A DNA stretch of 58,000 nucleotides from Diphasiastrum complanatum (Eukaryota > Streptophyta > Lycopodiopsida > Lycopodiales > Lycopodiaceae), in assembly GCA_029204225.1 (NCBI GenBank), contig CM055113.1, forward strand, positions 5,494,647 to 5,552,646, read 5' to 3'. Each line of letters starts with the position of its first letter. Within the stretch, counting starts at the first letter, position 1. Below are positions 57,606-58,000 of the stretch, piece by piece. Position numbers and translations under genes: made by a program. A model generated the notes under the pieces. It had not been told where the DNA came from. It searched no databases and was given only the letters and a program-made list of their open reading frames with translations.

Positions 57606-58000
57606 GGTTCTAAATCCTAAGTTAGAAGTTCTAGAAAAGCTAGAAATAGATTAGTCCCATAAGTTAGTGGATACTTATGGAAGACCCTCCTTGCCATAAA
57701 AGGAGAGGTATTTGCCTTGTAAATAACACTTTTGAGATTAAGCTATCAAGTTCTCTATTTTTGAGATTATCTCTCTATTTCATGTGTGTTCCCTTTGGGA
57801 AGGTGCATAGCTTGAGGGAAGGTGCTCGGGCCTCCTCTTACCTCCTTCTCATTGGTTTGTATTGTGGCATGTATTTTGTTGATTGATTATTACTTAGCCG
57901 CAATCTTTTATTCTAATTCTTTTTGGGTGTTAATCTAGGATTTAGTTTAATCACCTTGCTAGTTGAGTAAGCTTTAGCAAGGTTTTGTATTTTGTCATCT
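57606..58000 (+). repeat. LTR copy of the J family, runs off the window
   Basis: ggttctaaatcctaagttag through gaaggtgctcgggcctcctc and gggtgttaatctaggattta matches 15860-16250. The first ~250 bp of the LTR are missing; the right end lies outside the window. Confidence 0.85.

Overview
The window is nuclear DNA of a land plant, built almost entirely from transposable elements of several ages. It contains Ty1/copia and Ty3/gypsy LTR retrotransposons with plant-type primer sites, a single-frame copia polyprotein, GT-AG introns in the two non-retroviral coding remnants, and long (GA)n/(CT)n tracts. The species cannot be read from the sequence; a large-genome plant such as a fern, lycophyte, bryophyte or gymnosperm is possible. 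No ordinary intact host gene, tRNA, rRNA or CRISPR array was recognised.

Layout. 1-2.9 kb: a gypsy gag remnant (+) butted against a gypsy RT remnant (-). 3.26-17.8 kb: a nest. A Tat-like gypsy element (here 'J', 3689-16437, TSD ACATA/ACACA) sits inside an older LTR ('C') that has an inverted partner at 16.9-17.8 kb. J's 5' LTR is split by an intact copia element ('A', 4023-9854, TSD ATATT, LTRs identical by eye). J's 3' LTR is split by a solo copia LTR ('S', 14938-15627). J carries broken gag, protease and RT, and a separate coiled-coil ORF near its 3' end. 18.3-19.3 kb: a broken multi-exon gene, possibly transposase-related. 19.8-25.2 kb: microsatellites, a 43-bp tandem repeat, copia LTR and pol fragments, and about 2.6 kb of unassigned AT-rich sequence. 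26-28 kb: weak Gln-rich minus-strand reading frames. 28.7-34.8 kb: a minus-strand gypsy element ('L') with a tRNA-Asp-type primer site, followed by two gag halves ('M') in opposite orientation. 34.9-42 kb: two intron-containing remnants of an unusual gene, the second split by an internally deleted copia element ('B', 37426-41323). 42.3-46 kb: LTR fragments and a minus-strand copia protease-integrase remnant ('I'). 46-48.6 kb: duplicated blocks around long GA/CT tracts. 49.4-55 kb: copia LTRs, including a coding-free element ('E', 51099-54283) inserted in the leader of an older minus-strand copia ('H'). 55-57.6 kb: nothing recognised. From 57.6 kb to the end: another copy of J's LTR.

Only A looks able to transpose: it has a TATA box, a tRNA-iMet-type primer site, gag-zinc knuckle-protease-integrase-RT-RNase H in one frame, a polypurine tract and matching LTRs. 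It could in principle supply proteins in trans to deleted relatives such as B, E and the solo LTRs. The gypsy copies are all broken. They share a gag with an unusual first zinc knuckle (CX2CX3HX4C) and a DGGS protease motif. The best candidates for undescribed biology are the broken intron-containing gene at 34.9-42 kb (with a QGVxKSH motif) and the coiled-coil ORF of J at 13.3-14.6 kb. All coordinates and motif calls are by eye; family names rest on remembered motifs, not on searches.
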